The notes under the pieces are model-generated. The model did not search any database. It was not told where the DNA came from and saw nothing but the letters and a program-made list of their open reading frames with translations. Below are positions 1 to 10,939 of a DNA stretch of 64,000 bases, piece after piece (within the stretch, counting starts at the first letter, position 1; the number at the start of each line of letters is the position of its first letter). The position numbers and the translations under genes are program-made. Source of the DNA: Sesamum alatum (lineage: Eukaryota; Streptophyta; Magnoliopsida; Lamiales; Pedaliaceae); NCBI GenBank assembly GCA_034509735.1, contig JACGWO010000002.1:22677636-22741635 (forward strand), read 5' to 3'.

Positions 1-234
1 TCCACCGGAAAGCAAACAACCCTTGTGCTAGCAAGAAATTATTTTGGGGAGAAGAGACATCGATACACGCTATGAATTAACGCAATCAATGTCTCTTATG
101 TTCTTAACTTGAATAAATCAAGAAGAACAAAGTAATATTCTTGGAGAGTGAAAATAGGGGTGGACGAATTTGAGAGAGAATTTTGAGAGATGAGAGTTGT
201 AGAGAATACTAGGTGTAAGTGTGTGTTTTTTAAG

Positions 235-243
235 TATTTATAG
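235..243 (-). promoter_or_regulatory. Candidate LTR TATA box
   Basis: The minus strand reads CTATAAATA here, upstream (in sense) of the (GT)-rich and GA-rich stretch that marks the transcribed part of related LTRs. Same relative place as TATATAA at 30957-30965 and 40864-40872. Promoter use is inferred. Confidence 0.5.
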
Positions 244-413
244 AAGATGGAATTCCTATTCCTTCTCAAACTCTTCCAAAGAGACACACATTGACTAGGA
301 TTTTGACCTAGTCAAATCCTAGTCAAATTAGGCTTGATTAAGTCAAATCAATCATGGCCCTTCATCTCATCATTCTCTAGATCAAATCTTGTCCATCCAT
401 TTTGATGGGCTTT

Positions 414-772
414 ATGGAATGGGCTTTATTTAATTCTAAATTAAATGATCCCATGGACTTTATATTAAAATCCTATTTAATATACTAAGCCCATTAATTA
501 ATTAATGGAATGGACTTTATTTAATTCCAAATTAAATAGTCCATGGACTTTACATTAAATCCTATTTAATACCAAGCCCATTAATTAATTCCATAGAATG
601 GGATTATTTAATTCTAAATTAAATAGTCCCATGGACTTTATATTAAAATCCTATTTAATATACTAAGCCCATTAATTAATTAATGGAATGGACTTTATTT
701 AATTCCAAATTAAATAGTCCATGGACTTTATATTAAATCCTATTTAATACCAAGCCCATTAATTAATTAATT
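414..772. repeat. Tandem array, four ~90 bp units inside an LTR
   Basis: Units begin at about 414, 505, 593 and 683, each starting ATGGAATGG or a variant and ending AAGCCCATTAATTAATT. Units 1 and 3 share features (CCCATGGAC, ATACTAAGCCC) that units 2 and 4 lack (GTCCATGGAC, ACCAAGCCC), so the array is really two ~179 bp dimers. Related LTRs at 5340-5600 and 46800-47060 carry AT-rich, TTAATTAAT-rich sequence in the same part of the LTR but no such clean array. Confidence 0.8.
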
Positions 773-2005
773 CACTCTTTTAATCTAATTAAAAGGAAAG
801 CCCATGCTTTGTAAAATTCATAAATCTAATTTATGAACTCAAGCCCGATTATTCCAAATAATTCATCAAAGCTTGAATCTCCAAGAAGTATAATTTAATT
901 CCATTAAATTAAACCTTCTCCCGGAATTAATTCCAAATTAATTCCCTTTCATTTGGTGTAGCGGGTGTGACTCTTTAGGTTCACCTTTCAGCTAGACTTG
1001 GACCTACCTTTTGTTATTTCATAACCAAAGTAGTACGTTACCATGGGTGGCCATCTAGCAACGGTCCATGGCACTAGAGACTAGGTGAATTTATGGTGTG
1101 AACATTTAGGCTCCGAGTTATACGCAGGTGCGGTCCTACCGACGCTCGATACGTACGGGTACGGTCCTACTGTCGCCTGTCTCCCGGCCTTTAGTCTAGG
1201 GGTCGGTTCCCATCGTTGACTAGGCAACTATGCATAATGCTCGAGATAGGTTTAACTCGACGTAGGAAATCCTTTCCCACTACATCAAGTGCTATGGCCA
1301 TAGACTTTGTGAGTCTAAACCATCTCCGAGCGCATAGGAGATCTTGCTGTCATATCCTTTGACAGGGGACAGATCCTATCTTGGAATACACCGTTCTTAC
1401 ATACTCCGACTGCACTGGACGAGGCTTATGATGACCATGTGATATAATCGGTCAAATTTCACCAGATCCAAGATACAACCTTAGTATGTAGGGGACTGCC
1501 GTGATCCTCAAGTCCGAGGACTAATCCCGTACTATCGGAACCGGGAATGCGAGTCATACTGACAAGCTCGAGTAGCTTCTATATGACGATTCCCGCGAGT
1601 CACCTCAGTCGGCCGCTCCCCAGCAGGCCGACCCACTAACACTGCTTAGACGATCCTCGTCACCCGTCGATGAAACACGACAGCAGATGCTTAGTGCAAG
1701 TCTCAAATGGATTCTCGATGCCCTGTCTCGAGATTCCTTTGACTTGGAGTATTTCAGACTGATTCGGTGAAACTGATTTCATGAACCTACCTCCAAGCAT
1801 AGTTCCAATTTCCCGAAATGTTATTTCAGTCTGTGGGCGTTTGTTGTGACATCGTAACGATGCAAGCAGTAAGTACAACAAACTCATGCCTATGAATCCT
1901 TACTACATTCATTAACATAATATTACTGTTCACAGATTGACGAATGGTTCTCAAAACAGCCAATACCATTGACTTTCTGGTCACCTATTCTAACACTTTT
2001 AAGCG

Positions 2006-2042
2006 CGATAGTCGTGCCACGACTCGTGAGACCACGCTATCG
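2006..2042 (-). promoter_or_regulatory. Leader hairpin with palindromic loop
   Basis: In the minus (sense) strand a stem CGATAGCGTG / CACGACTATCG (one bulged A) closes a 16-nt loop containing CACGAGTCGTG (2018-2028), an odd-centred palindrome. Other elements keep the loop but have a different stem. A role in RNA dimerisation or packaging is inferred. Confidence 0.55.
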
Positions 2043-2339
2043 ACCTAAAAGATCTTCCTCACTTTTGCTTGGATGGAAGGCTTGGACAGACTCCCAGAGT
2101 CCTAGTCCATTTATTAAGGGTCTATATTTAACTTGGTTCAACCAAGTGAGAGTTTTGATAGAACGAGACCTCATCACATATATTAAGTATTGCATTGCAT
2201 GCGTTATGGCAGAAATATTCTAAGCGTGAATGTAACCATACATAAAGCATATAGAATAATCATAAGCATATAATACGCATCGCATGCAAAATAAAGCCTA
2301 GCACGCCCCTGTAGGATGATCACAAGCCCAAACCTATGC

Positions 2340-2363
2340 GACCCACTGAGCCCGCAGTGGATC
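2340..2363 (-). promoter_or_regulatory. Conserved leader hairpin, CGGGCT loop
   Basis: The sense strand reads GATCCACTG-CGGGCT-CAGTGGGTC, a 9-bp stem (one G.U) with a 6-nt loop. The same element is found in all eight leaders in the window. Function unknown. Confidence 0.55.
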
Positions 2364-3489
2364 TATGGTCAATCTAAGGGTAAGCCCTATGCTATTACAA
2401 GTTTTAATAACCCATTACATGCAATGGGCCTTGTAAGTACTCTTTATCTTCTTGGGCTCTCCATCGTGGGCCTACACCGGGCTTCTTCTCCATGGATCCT
2501 CCGTGGGCCATTTGATGGCTACCTCCATGGGCCTCCAACACCTTGGGCTTGTCTTCTCTTGCAGCTTTTATTTACAAAAAGAAATAAAACCTCACCACTA
2601 ATTCTACTCTCATTACATCATAAAATAAGAAACCCTAATTAAACATTTGGGGGGAGTACATTAGGAGGGAGAGAGAAAGCCTTATTATTCCAAGGCACTA
2701 GAAGAGAGACAGAGAGGAAAATAAAGAGGCACACAGGCCACAACCCAATAAATAAATGTAAATAAACAATACATGCGGTCTAGGGGCTTTGTGATCATTC
2801 TTTGTCAAATCAATTAACACAAATAGCACAAATACATATCCCACGTAAAATATGCTATACCAACATCCATGATAATCTATACCATAAAATAAATACAGAA
2901 ACTACATGTAAAATATCCACACCAAACAATGGATAATAGTGCAACCTATGCACAACGATTTTTGTTGGAAAAACCTTTTCCATAATTAACAAGGCAATAT
3001 TAATTATATGAAATATAAAATCTCAACCAAAATTAAAATGCCCCAAGTTAATTAATTCAGAAAAATTCCCAGAATTATACAGAAAAATGAAATTTTTCTG
3101 AAACACAAAAATCAACAATTCAAGAATATGCCCATTTATTCAAGAATTCCAAAATCCAACATTCGTGCAATATTAATACATGTTAAGATCTACTCATGCT
3201 CAAACCATAAAATAACCATGATATCCAACATCGTAAAAACGCAGAAATTATTGCGAAATTTCACATATGAATTTTCATCATTGGTGCACCTATTGCAAAA
3301 ATTAAATCTTGTTAGGAAACCCTTTCCTCATCAACCAAGCAATATTTATTTTAGGAAATTCCAAATCTCAAAAATAAATATTCTAAGTCAACGGGTTCAG
3401 AATAATGCATAAAATATCATAAAAATAATTCAGTAAAAACAGTTTTTGAAAAACGAGCCAAAAAAACGGGAGAGAAACGAAAAACGACA

Positions 3490-3670
3490 CAGCCGGCCGG
3501 CCAGGCGCGCGCGCCTGCGCCTAGCGCTTGCGCGCGCGCGCGCACGCACGCACGCGCCCATGCCTGCGCGAGCGGCCGCGCGCGCGGCCGGCACAGCGCG
3601 CGCGCTGTCCGCGCACGCTGGGAGCACTGGCCGGGCGCGCGCAGGCCCTTGCTGCTGCTGCTGCTGCCGG
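3490..3670. other. GC-rich leader block
   Basis: Very GC-rich, CpG-rich tract of GCGC runs and GGCCGG motifs ending in a short (GCT)n run at about 3648-3667, inside otherwise AT-rich leader. Long Ala/Arg/Pro-rich frames open on both strands because stop codons are rare here; they are not genes. Blocks like it occur in every leader in the window. Confidence 0.75.
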
Positions 3671-3904
3671 TTCGTCGTTTTTTCACTCTTTTTCGACTTT
3701 TTCATGCTATTTTCTGAACCACAAGATAAATTAAACCCTAGAACATGTATATACATATTCAAGAAAACCAAGATTCAAAATCCCATGCAAAATTAAACGC
3801 CAATAAATATCTACGATAAACATGCTATAAACGTAAATTAAAACACGTTTATCATGCTTAAACGCACATAGCACATAGAATTCTAGGCCTATACACCGAA
3901 CCGG

Positions 3905-3916
3905 GCTCTGATACCA
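3905..3916 (-). other. Primer-binding site, tRNA-Met initiator type
   Basis: Plus strand GCTCTGATACCA, complement of TGGTATCAGAGC, the usual plant Copia site for minus-strand DNA priming. One base separates it from the LTR end at 3918. Confidence 0.85.
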
Positions 3917-3917
3917 C

Positions 3918-4267
3918 TGAAAGAAAGTGTGTGGATCGGCCCGGGAGATTAACGCGTATAGCGGAAGCGCGAAATAGTGCGTAATAAAAAATTACAAAGC
4001 ATAATTAAATGGAATTTAAATCATGCATAACGTACATAAACGAATCAAGGGGTGTGCCCTTGATTCTCCCGGGCGTTTGGTGTATCTCATGTTCAATAAA
4101 ACACAACATGGAGGCCATAGAATTAGAAACGAAAACCATAATTAAAGAACCTACCCGGTTGTAGTTTTGTCTTCGTTCGGCTATATGCATTGTTCCCCGT
4201 TTTGCACCAAGATCTCAAGAAGAGACCCTCTAAATCATCTCACTCGCTCCACCGGAAAGCAAACAAC
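3918..4267 (-). repeat. 5' LTR of element H, fragment
   Basis: Starts TGAAAGAAAGTG next to the primer site and contains the family's R/U5-type sequence (AAGGGGTGTGCCCTTGA, CCCGGGCG, TTGTTCCCCG). It ends abruptly at CAAACAAC, where a plus-strand D-type LTR end begins, so the rest of this LTR is lost. Its last 20 bases equal bases 1-20 of the window because both belong to the same LTR subfamily. Confidence 0.8.
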
Positions 4268-4532
4268 GTCAGGAGGATTTAATGCGTGTAGCCGATGGAA
4301 ATACAAAATCTAGAAAGGTATTCCGATTTACATTTATTCTCTCCGTTTGTTCTTTATTCTATAGCAACGAACATTTGTTTATTTTATATGTTTATGTTCT
4401 GCGTTTATACACCGATAACCCGGGAATGTTCAAGGGACCACCCCTTGAACGCGATTTAAATTCTTTTGTTCCGCACGTTATTTATCTCCAACGCGCTTCC
4501 ACCGTGTTCCCGTCTCGATCCGCTTTCCTTCA
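4268..4532 (+). repeat. D-type LTR, 3' end fragment
   Basis: Plus-orientated end of an LTR closing with CCGCTTTCCTTCA. It is collinear with the LTR end at 22745-22968 (TATTCCGATTTA, GAACGCGATTTA, CGCTTCC.CCG). No primer site follows, so this is a solo or broken LTR. Confidence 0.75.
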
Positions 4533-4581
4533 AACACGACTTTTGGTGCAAGTCTCTATAGGACTCTCGATGCCCTATCTC
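4533..4581 (-). repeat. LTR scrap, target of element B1
   Basis: 49 bp matching the part of minus LTRs that reads GAAACACGAC...GCAAGTCTC..AGGACTCTCGATGCCCT. It ends ATCTC, the expected left copy of the target duplication of the element beginning at 4582; the right copy is lost. Confidence 0.6.
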
Positions 4582-6020
4582 TGAAAGAATCGGTACGGCC
4601 CGGGAACGCGGCGGAAGCGTAAAATAAAATAAATTTAAAAATGATTTCAAAGGGGTATTCCCTTTGAATTCCCGGGTGTTCGGTGTATTCAAAATCATCA
4701 TAACATACAGAAAAATATGCTTGAACATGTGGCTAGACGAGGAAACAAAAAGGTATAATAATTTAAATAGAAACATACCTTTTTCATTTCACATATACAA
4801 CGGCAACAAGCTTTGATTCTTTCTTCATTCCTTTTCCGTTCACCTTAGGATTCAAATTAGAACCCCTCTAATTTGTCCACACCACAACAATGGAAGCAAA
4901 TTTACTTCTACTGCTAGGTAGAAGCTAGATCAAGGAAGAAACGAAAAACGTATTACACTATTGATTAGTGTATACGTATTTCTCATGTTTTCATCTTGAA
5001 TCCAATTCAAAAAGAACTCAAACGAAGGAGAAAAAATCTGGAAATTTCGTGGCTTGTGTGCTAGAGAGTGCAAGTTAGGGAGTTGAAAAGCGTAGACATG
5101 TGTTGTGTAGTTGTAGGTAGTTTCCAAAACCACCTACACACTAATGCACAACTTGTGCTCAACCTCCAACCATGTTAGCACAATATGTGGACCACCTAGC
5201 CATCATGGCAAGCCACATCATTGCTTTCATGGAGCCACATCATTGCTTACATGGGGGGACTTTCAACTCCTCTTAAACTTGCATCAAACCTTTGAGCTTT
5301 GATTTCAAGTCATGGACCGGTTTTGACCGGTCTTGATTTAATCAAATTAAATCAAGTGATCCATGGATTTTAAATTAATCCAATTAATTTTAAACCTTTT
5401 TGAAATCCAAAAGTTTATTTAATCCAATTAAATAAACATAAGCTCAAACACTAATTAATTGATCCAATCAATTAATTAAACGAATCCCAATAATTAATCC
5501 AATTAATTTAAAGGTATTATGCCCAAAATTAATTAATCCAATTAATTAATTCTTGGGCCATCCATCCAATGGGTTTTCCCAATAAATGATCCAATCATTT
5601 ATATTCTTCTTGAATTAATTCAATCCAATTAAATTAATTCACTTCTTCTAGAATTAATTCCAAATTAATTCCACTACTTCCATAGTGATTTGTGTGTGAC
5701 TCTTTAGGTTCATCCTCAGCTAGACTTGGGTTTGTGTCCAACACAATTGATTAATTAAATCTAATTTAATTAATTATTTTTGATTAACCATTAATCGGAA
5801 ATGCCCGTTACCATGGGTGGCCGTCTAGCAACGGTCCATGGCACTAGAGACTAGGTGAATGTTGGCGTGAATATTTAGGTTCCGAATTCCATACAGTATA
5901 GTCCTTCCATCGACCATCTCCCCGCCTTAGTCTAGGACATGGAATTGGGTGTCGGTTCCCATCCTGGACTAGGCAACTATGCTACAAACTCAAGATGCGT
6001 TTACTCTATTGATCGACCTA

Positions 6021-6483
6021 ACTTTCAGTCGGATGACGATGATGCCAAGTCTCAGTTGGGTTATGTGTTCAGACTTAATGGTGGCGTGGTTACTTGGAAG
6101 GGTTCCAAGCAGGCTACCAAGGCGGACTCCACCATAGAGTTTTGAATACATAGCGGTTTTGAAAGCTGCTAAGGAGTGGTTTGGTTGATGAGCTACATCC
6201 AAGGCTTGGATGTAGTACCTAGCATTGCTAAGCATATAATTATATTTTATGATAACAATGGGGCGATAGCGCTAGCAAAGGAACCGAGATCTCATCACGA
6301 TCCAAGCATATTCTTAGACGCTACCATCTGCTTAGAGAGATGGATAGCAGGAGTGACGTCGGTTGGATCGAGTCAGCTCCGCAGAAAACATAGCAGATCC
6401 GCTTGCTAAGACCATGTCGCAGGTTGCCCATACTCACCATCTGGATAAGTTGTTCAAGGTTAATGGGTGATTGGCTTTAGGTC
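6021..6483 (+). pseudogene. RNase H fragment, Copia pol
   Basis: Opens in the RNase H segment [11 protein letters not shown], passes through GGVVTWKGSKQAT and ADSTIE, then is shifted out of frame; later pieces ([16 protein letters not shown]) sit in another frame. It matches the last part of pol at 32188-32700 and 58832-59497. It is a dead fragment carried in by the insertion. Confidence 0.8.
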
Positions 6484-6494
6484 AAGTGGGAGAT
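6484..6494 (+). other. Polypurine tract
   Basis: AAGTGGGAGAT immediately before TGCTAGAATAGG, the LTR start. It primes plus-strand DNA synthesis in LTR elements. Confidence 0.8.
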
Positions 6495-7868
6495 TGCTAG
6501 AATAGGTGACCAGAAAGCCAATAAGTTTGGCAATTTGTAGCCTATTCGACAACTTGATGTAAATGTAATATTATTATGTGATGAATAAGAAGAGTGTTCG
6601 TCACCAATGGTACCTTCTTTGTTGCGCTCATCTTACATTTGCTAAAAATGGTGTTTTACTTATATCGCAACAAAGCCCACAGACCATGGTTAACAACTCA
6701 TGCAGTTGGGCCACGCATTGGATGGTGGTCATGAAACCAGCTGATTAAGAGTTGGGTCTGAAACGTTCCAAGTCGAGGACCTCCAGACAGGGCATCGAGG
6801 GTCCTATTAAGACTTGCGTCAAGAGTCGTGTTCATTGGATGAGTGCCGTGTTTCATCGGCGACAGGCGTGGGATGCCTACACGATCTTGATGGGTTGGTC
6901 GACTGGGGTCGAGCCGACTAGACTGACTCGCGGGGATCATCATATGGAAGCCTTGGAGGCTTGGTCGGTATGATTGTTTTCCCCGGTTCTGATAGTACGG
7001 GAGTAATCCTCAAACTTGAGAGATCATGGAAGTCGCGTGCACAGGACGGTTGTATCTTGGATCTGGCGAGAGAGGTGATCATTCTGTAAGATGATTATCA
7101 TAAGCCTTGTCCAGTGCAGTCGGAATGTGTAGCGGGGACGGTAGATTCCAAGAAGAGGATCTATCCCCTGTCAGTATGTGACAAAGGTATCTTCTCGGCA
7201 CTTGGAGACACGTTCATGCTGTTTAAAGATGTGGCCACAGTGGATGGTCGAACAAGGAATGGGTTCCTATATCGATGCAATGAATCATACGTGGTCTCGA
7301 GTATTAAGCATAGATGCCCAGTCAAGGATGGGAACTGACGCCCAATTTCATACCCTAGACTGAGGCCGGGAGACGGTAGACGGAAGGATCGTACCCGTAC
7401 GAAATTGGTGCCTAAATGTTCACGTCAATTCACCTAGTCTCTATTGCCATGGACCGTTGCTAGATCGCCACCCATGGTAACGGGCCCTTGTGGGATACGG
7501 GCCCAAGTCTAGCTGCGGGTGAACCTAAAGGGTCACAAACAAATCACCGAGGAGGTTAAGAGATTGACTTGGAGTTAATCTCGGAGGATAAATAAGTAAT
7601 TGGATTACTTAAGGGAAATTCCATTGGATGGACGGTCCAATATTATATCGGACCTTCGTTTAATCGGTAAATTGAATTTTCGATTAAATATGGAAAGTTG
7701 AGAAGTTGGATCTTTTAATTGGATTAAAAGATCAACGGAAATAATTTAAATGGACATTAAATTGGAGTTAATGTTAGGTTCATCATAATTGGATGACGAT
7801 GAAACCCGGTCTGTTAAATTCGACCTGAGAGGAGAAATAATTTCTATTTTGGAATAGGAAGAAGTTGG
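6495..7868 (+). repeat. A-type LTR fragment, U3 only
   Basis: Begins TGCTAGAATAGGTGACC and is collinear with the first ~1.38 kb of the solo LTR at 34701-36927. It stops before the equivalent of the TATA box (36341), so it has no promoter or end. Confidence 0.85.
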
Positions 7869-8651
7869 GTTTACTCTATTGATCGACCTAGGGAACCATT
7901 TCCTACTCGACCAATCACTACGGCCGTAGACTTAATGAGTCGAAACCATCTCAGAGCGCATAGGAGACATAGCTGTCAAATACTGATAGGGAACGGATTC
8001 TCTACTGGAATCCACCGTCCTCACTACATACTCCAACTGTACTAGACAAGGCTTATAATGATCATATCAAAGACACGGTCACCTCTCGCCAGATCCAAGA
8101 TACAACCTTCATATGCATGCGACTGTCATGATTCCTCAAGTTCGAGGACTAATCCCGTACTATCGGAAGTGGGAATTTCAGTCATACCGACCAAGCCTCG
8201 AAGGCTTTCATATGACGATTCACGCGAGTCAGTTCAGTCAGTCGACTACCTTGCCAACTAACCCACTAAAATTGCATAGACGACCTACGTCTGGCACCGA
8301 TGAAACTCGGCACTCACCCAGTGAATGCAATAATTAGTGCAAGTTTCTATAGGACACTCGAGGCCTAGTCTTGAGGTCCTCGACTTAGAACGTTTCAGAC
8401 CGACCCTCAAGGAGTTCGTTTTATAGCCGCCAACCTATGCGCAGCTCAACTCAATGGGTTTAACCAATCAGTCTGTGGGCATTTGTTGTGACATTGAAAC
8501 GATATTCAATGTGAGTAGTAAGCACAACAAACATATTTTGCTAGTAATGAATACTTACTTTATCCATCAGTATAATATTACTGTGATAAAGATCGACGAA
8601 TAGTTCCCAGAACAGCCAATCTAATTGACTTTCTGGTCACCTATGCTAACA

Positions 8652-8662
8652 ATCTCCCACTT
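8652..8662 (-). other. Polypurine tract of B1
   Basis: Plus strand ATCTCCCACTT directly after the LTR edge at 8651, complement of AAGTGGGAGAT. Confidence 0.85.
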
Positions 8663-10939
8663 GACCACAAAGCCAATTACTCATGTTGCACAGAGCCTTC
8701 TGAGCATGAGCAATCTACGATACCAGCTCCGTCTCGTGGCTCTACTATATTTCTCTGCCAAAGTGACATGGTCCAACCATGTCACCTCTTCCTACCATTG
8801 CTGCCTGCAAATGGTGGTTGTCTGAGAATTTTCCATGGATCTGTGATGAGATCTCGAGCCCAAAAGCTTTTGCCAAAGCCTAGTTGTTCGCCTCCAAGGT
8901 AACTACTGGCTCGGCCGTGCTAGGCAGCACATCCATCCTATGGATCCGGTTTTCAATCCAAACCACTTTCCAGAATCGAGTTCCAAAGTCGCCATACATT
9001 CGACTTTCATAATGACATGTCATAGTATCCTGCTTGAAACCTTTCCAAGCTACCACACTCACCATTAAGTCCAAATGTACATACATATTGAGACTAAATG
9101 TTATTCACATGATTCTGGAAGCTAGTATCGCTATAGCCTTCCAGAATCAACCCTCCATAAAATGTGCATGACGAACACTTCTTTAATCCTTATTCAGGCA
9201 TTAAAGATATTCTCAACAGTGTCTACTGCCTTCTCGGCACAAGCCCAATAACAGTTGTTATGCCCAAAGCATACACAACATCAGGCCCAATGCACGAGCA
9301 ACATTTTCATGCTGCCTAAGGCAAAGACGTAGGGGATTTTAAACATCTAAGCTTTCTCATCAGTCTAGCGTGACTGAGTTTTGAACAGCTTAACCCTGTA
9401 TATAGGTATCCAATTCCTATCATGGAGAATTGTGTGAACAACGCTCGTGTTTCAGTGTTTCCTAATATCTTAAATTCATTCCAAATGAGTAAGACATTAC
9501 ACACTAAACACTTGGAACAAAACTATCCTCCCACTGACCCTAAAGCCTGTTACTGATCGATTCATACTCCGTATGAACTCGTCAAAATGAATATTCTAGT
9601 TATACAAAATTTCAAACCCAATTTGAATTTTCATGACGAATCCAATAGCTTCTAAGCCATTGATCCAAACCCGATGTGCAACATCGCCTCTCCTTATATC
9701 TTTTGGATGATAATCCAATTGATCGGATAGGCCCAGAAACCTATGCCTCTTAAGTTACTAAGGTGTTCTGGTTATCCCTAGGAGGACTGGAATATATTCA
9801 GTGGAATAATGTAATAACAAATGATGTTTGCATTATTCTACATTAAACCTGCACAAATCAAAAACCTAGTCTAATTTGTCTCCCACTAGTCCCTTGACGT
9901 ATGTGGGACCATCCCATGTACTCAAGAACTTTGTAGGATGCAGGCTTGCGAAACCATAACCTATATGGCAACTAGATCATGACTATTAGAAATGCCATGT
10001 TTCTCAACTTGGCAACCTTTCAAGCCCATGTGTAGACGGTTTAAGGTAATCCAGTGAAACCCCGATCGAACCAAGTCTAACAAGGTTCGATTTCTCCCTT
10101 ATCAGAGACCGTTCAACCATAGTCCTTACAGGAAGAATTCCACTGAGTGAGAATTCCATTCTCATCTGGATATTCAAGAACTCGTACTAAATACACGCCC
10201 ATTCGATCTAATCGAGAGGTTTAATTTTGCAATCAGCTTGGTTCACCACTCCAAGTCTAATTCCCCGAACCTATACAAGGCCCTTAGACTTGTGAACCCT
10301 CTTCTGGTACTGTGTATTCAGTAACCTACGAATGTCTAAATGGATCCAATCTGATAGAATTTTTGCAAGCCCATTTTGTCCAACAAAGAAGCCTTATAGT
10401 CTTTCCATCTCAGAGAGGACTTGTAAGCTAGTCGACTCAAATTGTCGATTGCTAGACTCTTTGAATCTTCCAACTTCCTCGTCCTTAACTAAAGGAAAAA
10501 CCACCCTAGCTATGGATGCCAAATTCGTAAGTTTATCTTGATTATCCATTTTAATAATTTGACTTGAGTACTTATAATCCAATTATGGGATAATGTTTAA
10601 GGATAATTATGTATTCCACCTGGCAAACAAGAATAGTCATTCTTTGTCAAATAAAGCAATTTTATTGATCAAACGTATGTAACTAAAAAATCGTCCAACA
10701 GCACATAAAAACATACTTCAATCATGCCAGGTTACATATTTCCTTTCAAACTCTATCCTAACATGATCACTGCTATGCTAAGCCTAACTAGTCCCTAGTC
10801 TTTGCAGCAATGGCCCTGCCATCGCTAAGCCTTAGGACCTGTCTAGGCTTTCCACTCATAAGCATCTGCAAACCATTCGCAGATTATGATTAACTGGTAT
10901 CCAATACCAAAGAGTAGAACAATAATCATGTTGGTACTC
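8663..10939 (-). pseudogene. Degraded pol of B1 (RNase H, RT, integrase, protease remnants)
   Basis: Read on the minus strand this is collinear with Copia pol but has stops and shifts throughout. The protease site is GATACCAGT (10893-10901), Asp-Thr-Ser instead of Asp-Thr-Gly. Integrase and GAG-pre-integrase remnants lie at about 9890-10570. Reverse transcriptase lacks its N-terminal part: the WNIRFDE-like motif (~9580-9604) follows directly on sequence that precedes RT in intact pol. The place of the YVDD active site (9493-9510) no longer encodes it. In RNase H the usual DNNGAI region is replaced by a CTCCAAGGTAACTACTGGCT stretch. The same changes occur in G and D, so they predate this copy. 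Confidence 0.8.

Larger units (their letters stand above)
1..1995 (-). repeat. Long terminal repeat, E-type Copia, right part only
   Basis: Minus-orientated LTR whose 5' border is the right edge: the plus strand reads ...CACCTATTCTAACA at 1982-1995, the complement of the family's LTR start. The left part lies off the window. What follows (CTTTTAAGCG) is not the polypurine tract but the leader of another element (compare CCTTTTAAG near 38815), so this LTR sits inside foreign sequence. It is either the 5' LTR of an element running off the left edge or a solo LTR. It carries the family U3 block (about 1020-1085) and a 4-unit tandem array. Confidence 0.85.
1996..3917 (-). mobile_element. Element H leader, Copia 5' untranslated region
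   Basis: Remnant of a minus Copia element (H): it runs from the primer site at 3905-3916 leftward through a GC-rich block, the conserved hairpin at 2340-2363 and the palindrome hairpin at 2006-2042, where the LTR at 1995 cuts it off. No gag is present. The collinear parts match leaders before gag at 18625-20420 and 38378-40316. AT-rich sequence at 2640-3480 has no coding potential that I recognise. Confidence 0.8.
6021..7868 (+). mobile_element. Patch insertion: RNase H end, PPT and part of an A LTR
   Basis: A plus-strand piece of an A-type element lies inside the minus B1 LTR. It starts in the middle of RNase H and stops in the middle of the LTR, just after GAAGAAGTTGG (equivalent to about 36081 of the solo A LTR), so it has neither end of an LTR element. 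The same 22 bases of target, GTTTACTCTATTG..., stand on both sides (5999-6020 and 7869-7890). No poly(A) tract is seen at either junction. Confidence 0.8.
4582..8651 (-). repeat. 3' LTR of B1 with internal insertion
   Basis: Runs from TGAAAGAATCGG to ...CACCTATGCTAACA. Without the insertion at 6021-7868 it is ~2.2 kb, like the G LTRs. Between 5320 and 5700 it is very AT-rich (repeated AATTAATT). The polypurine tract follows at 8652. Confidence 0.85.

Noticed and set aside
1..4267. First 20 bases of the window equal 4248-4267, suggesting a terminal or circular repeat.
   Set aside because: Both are the same point of the same LTR subfamily; the match ends where element H's LTR is broken. The window start is arbitrary.
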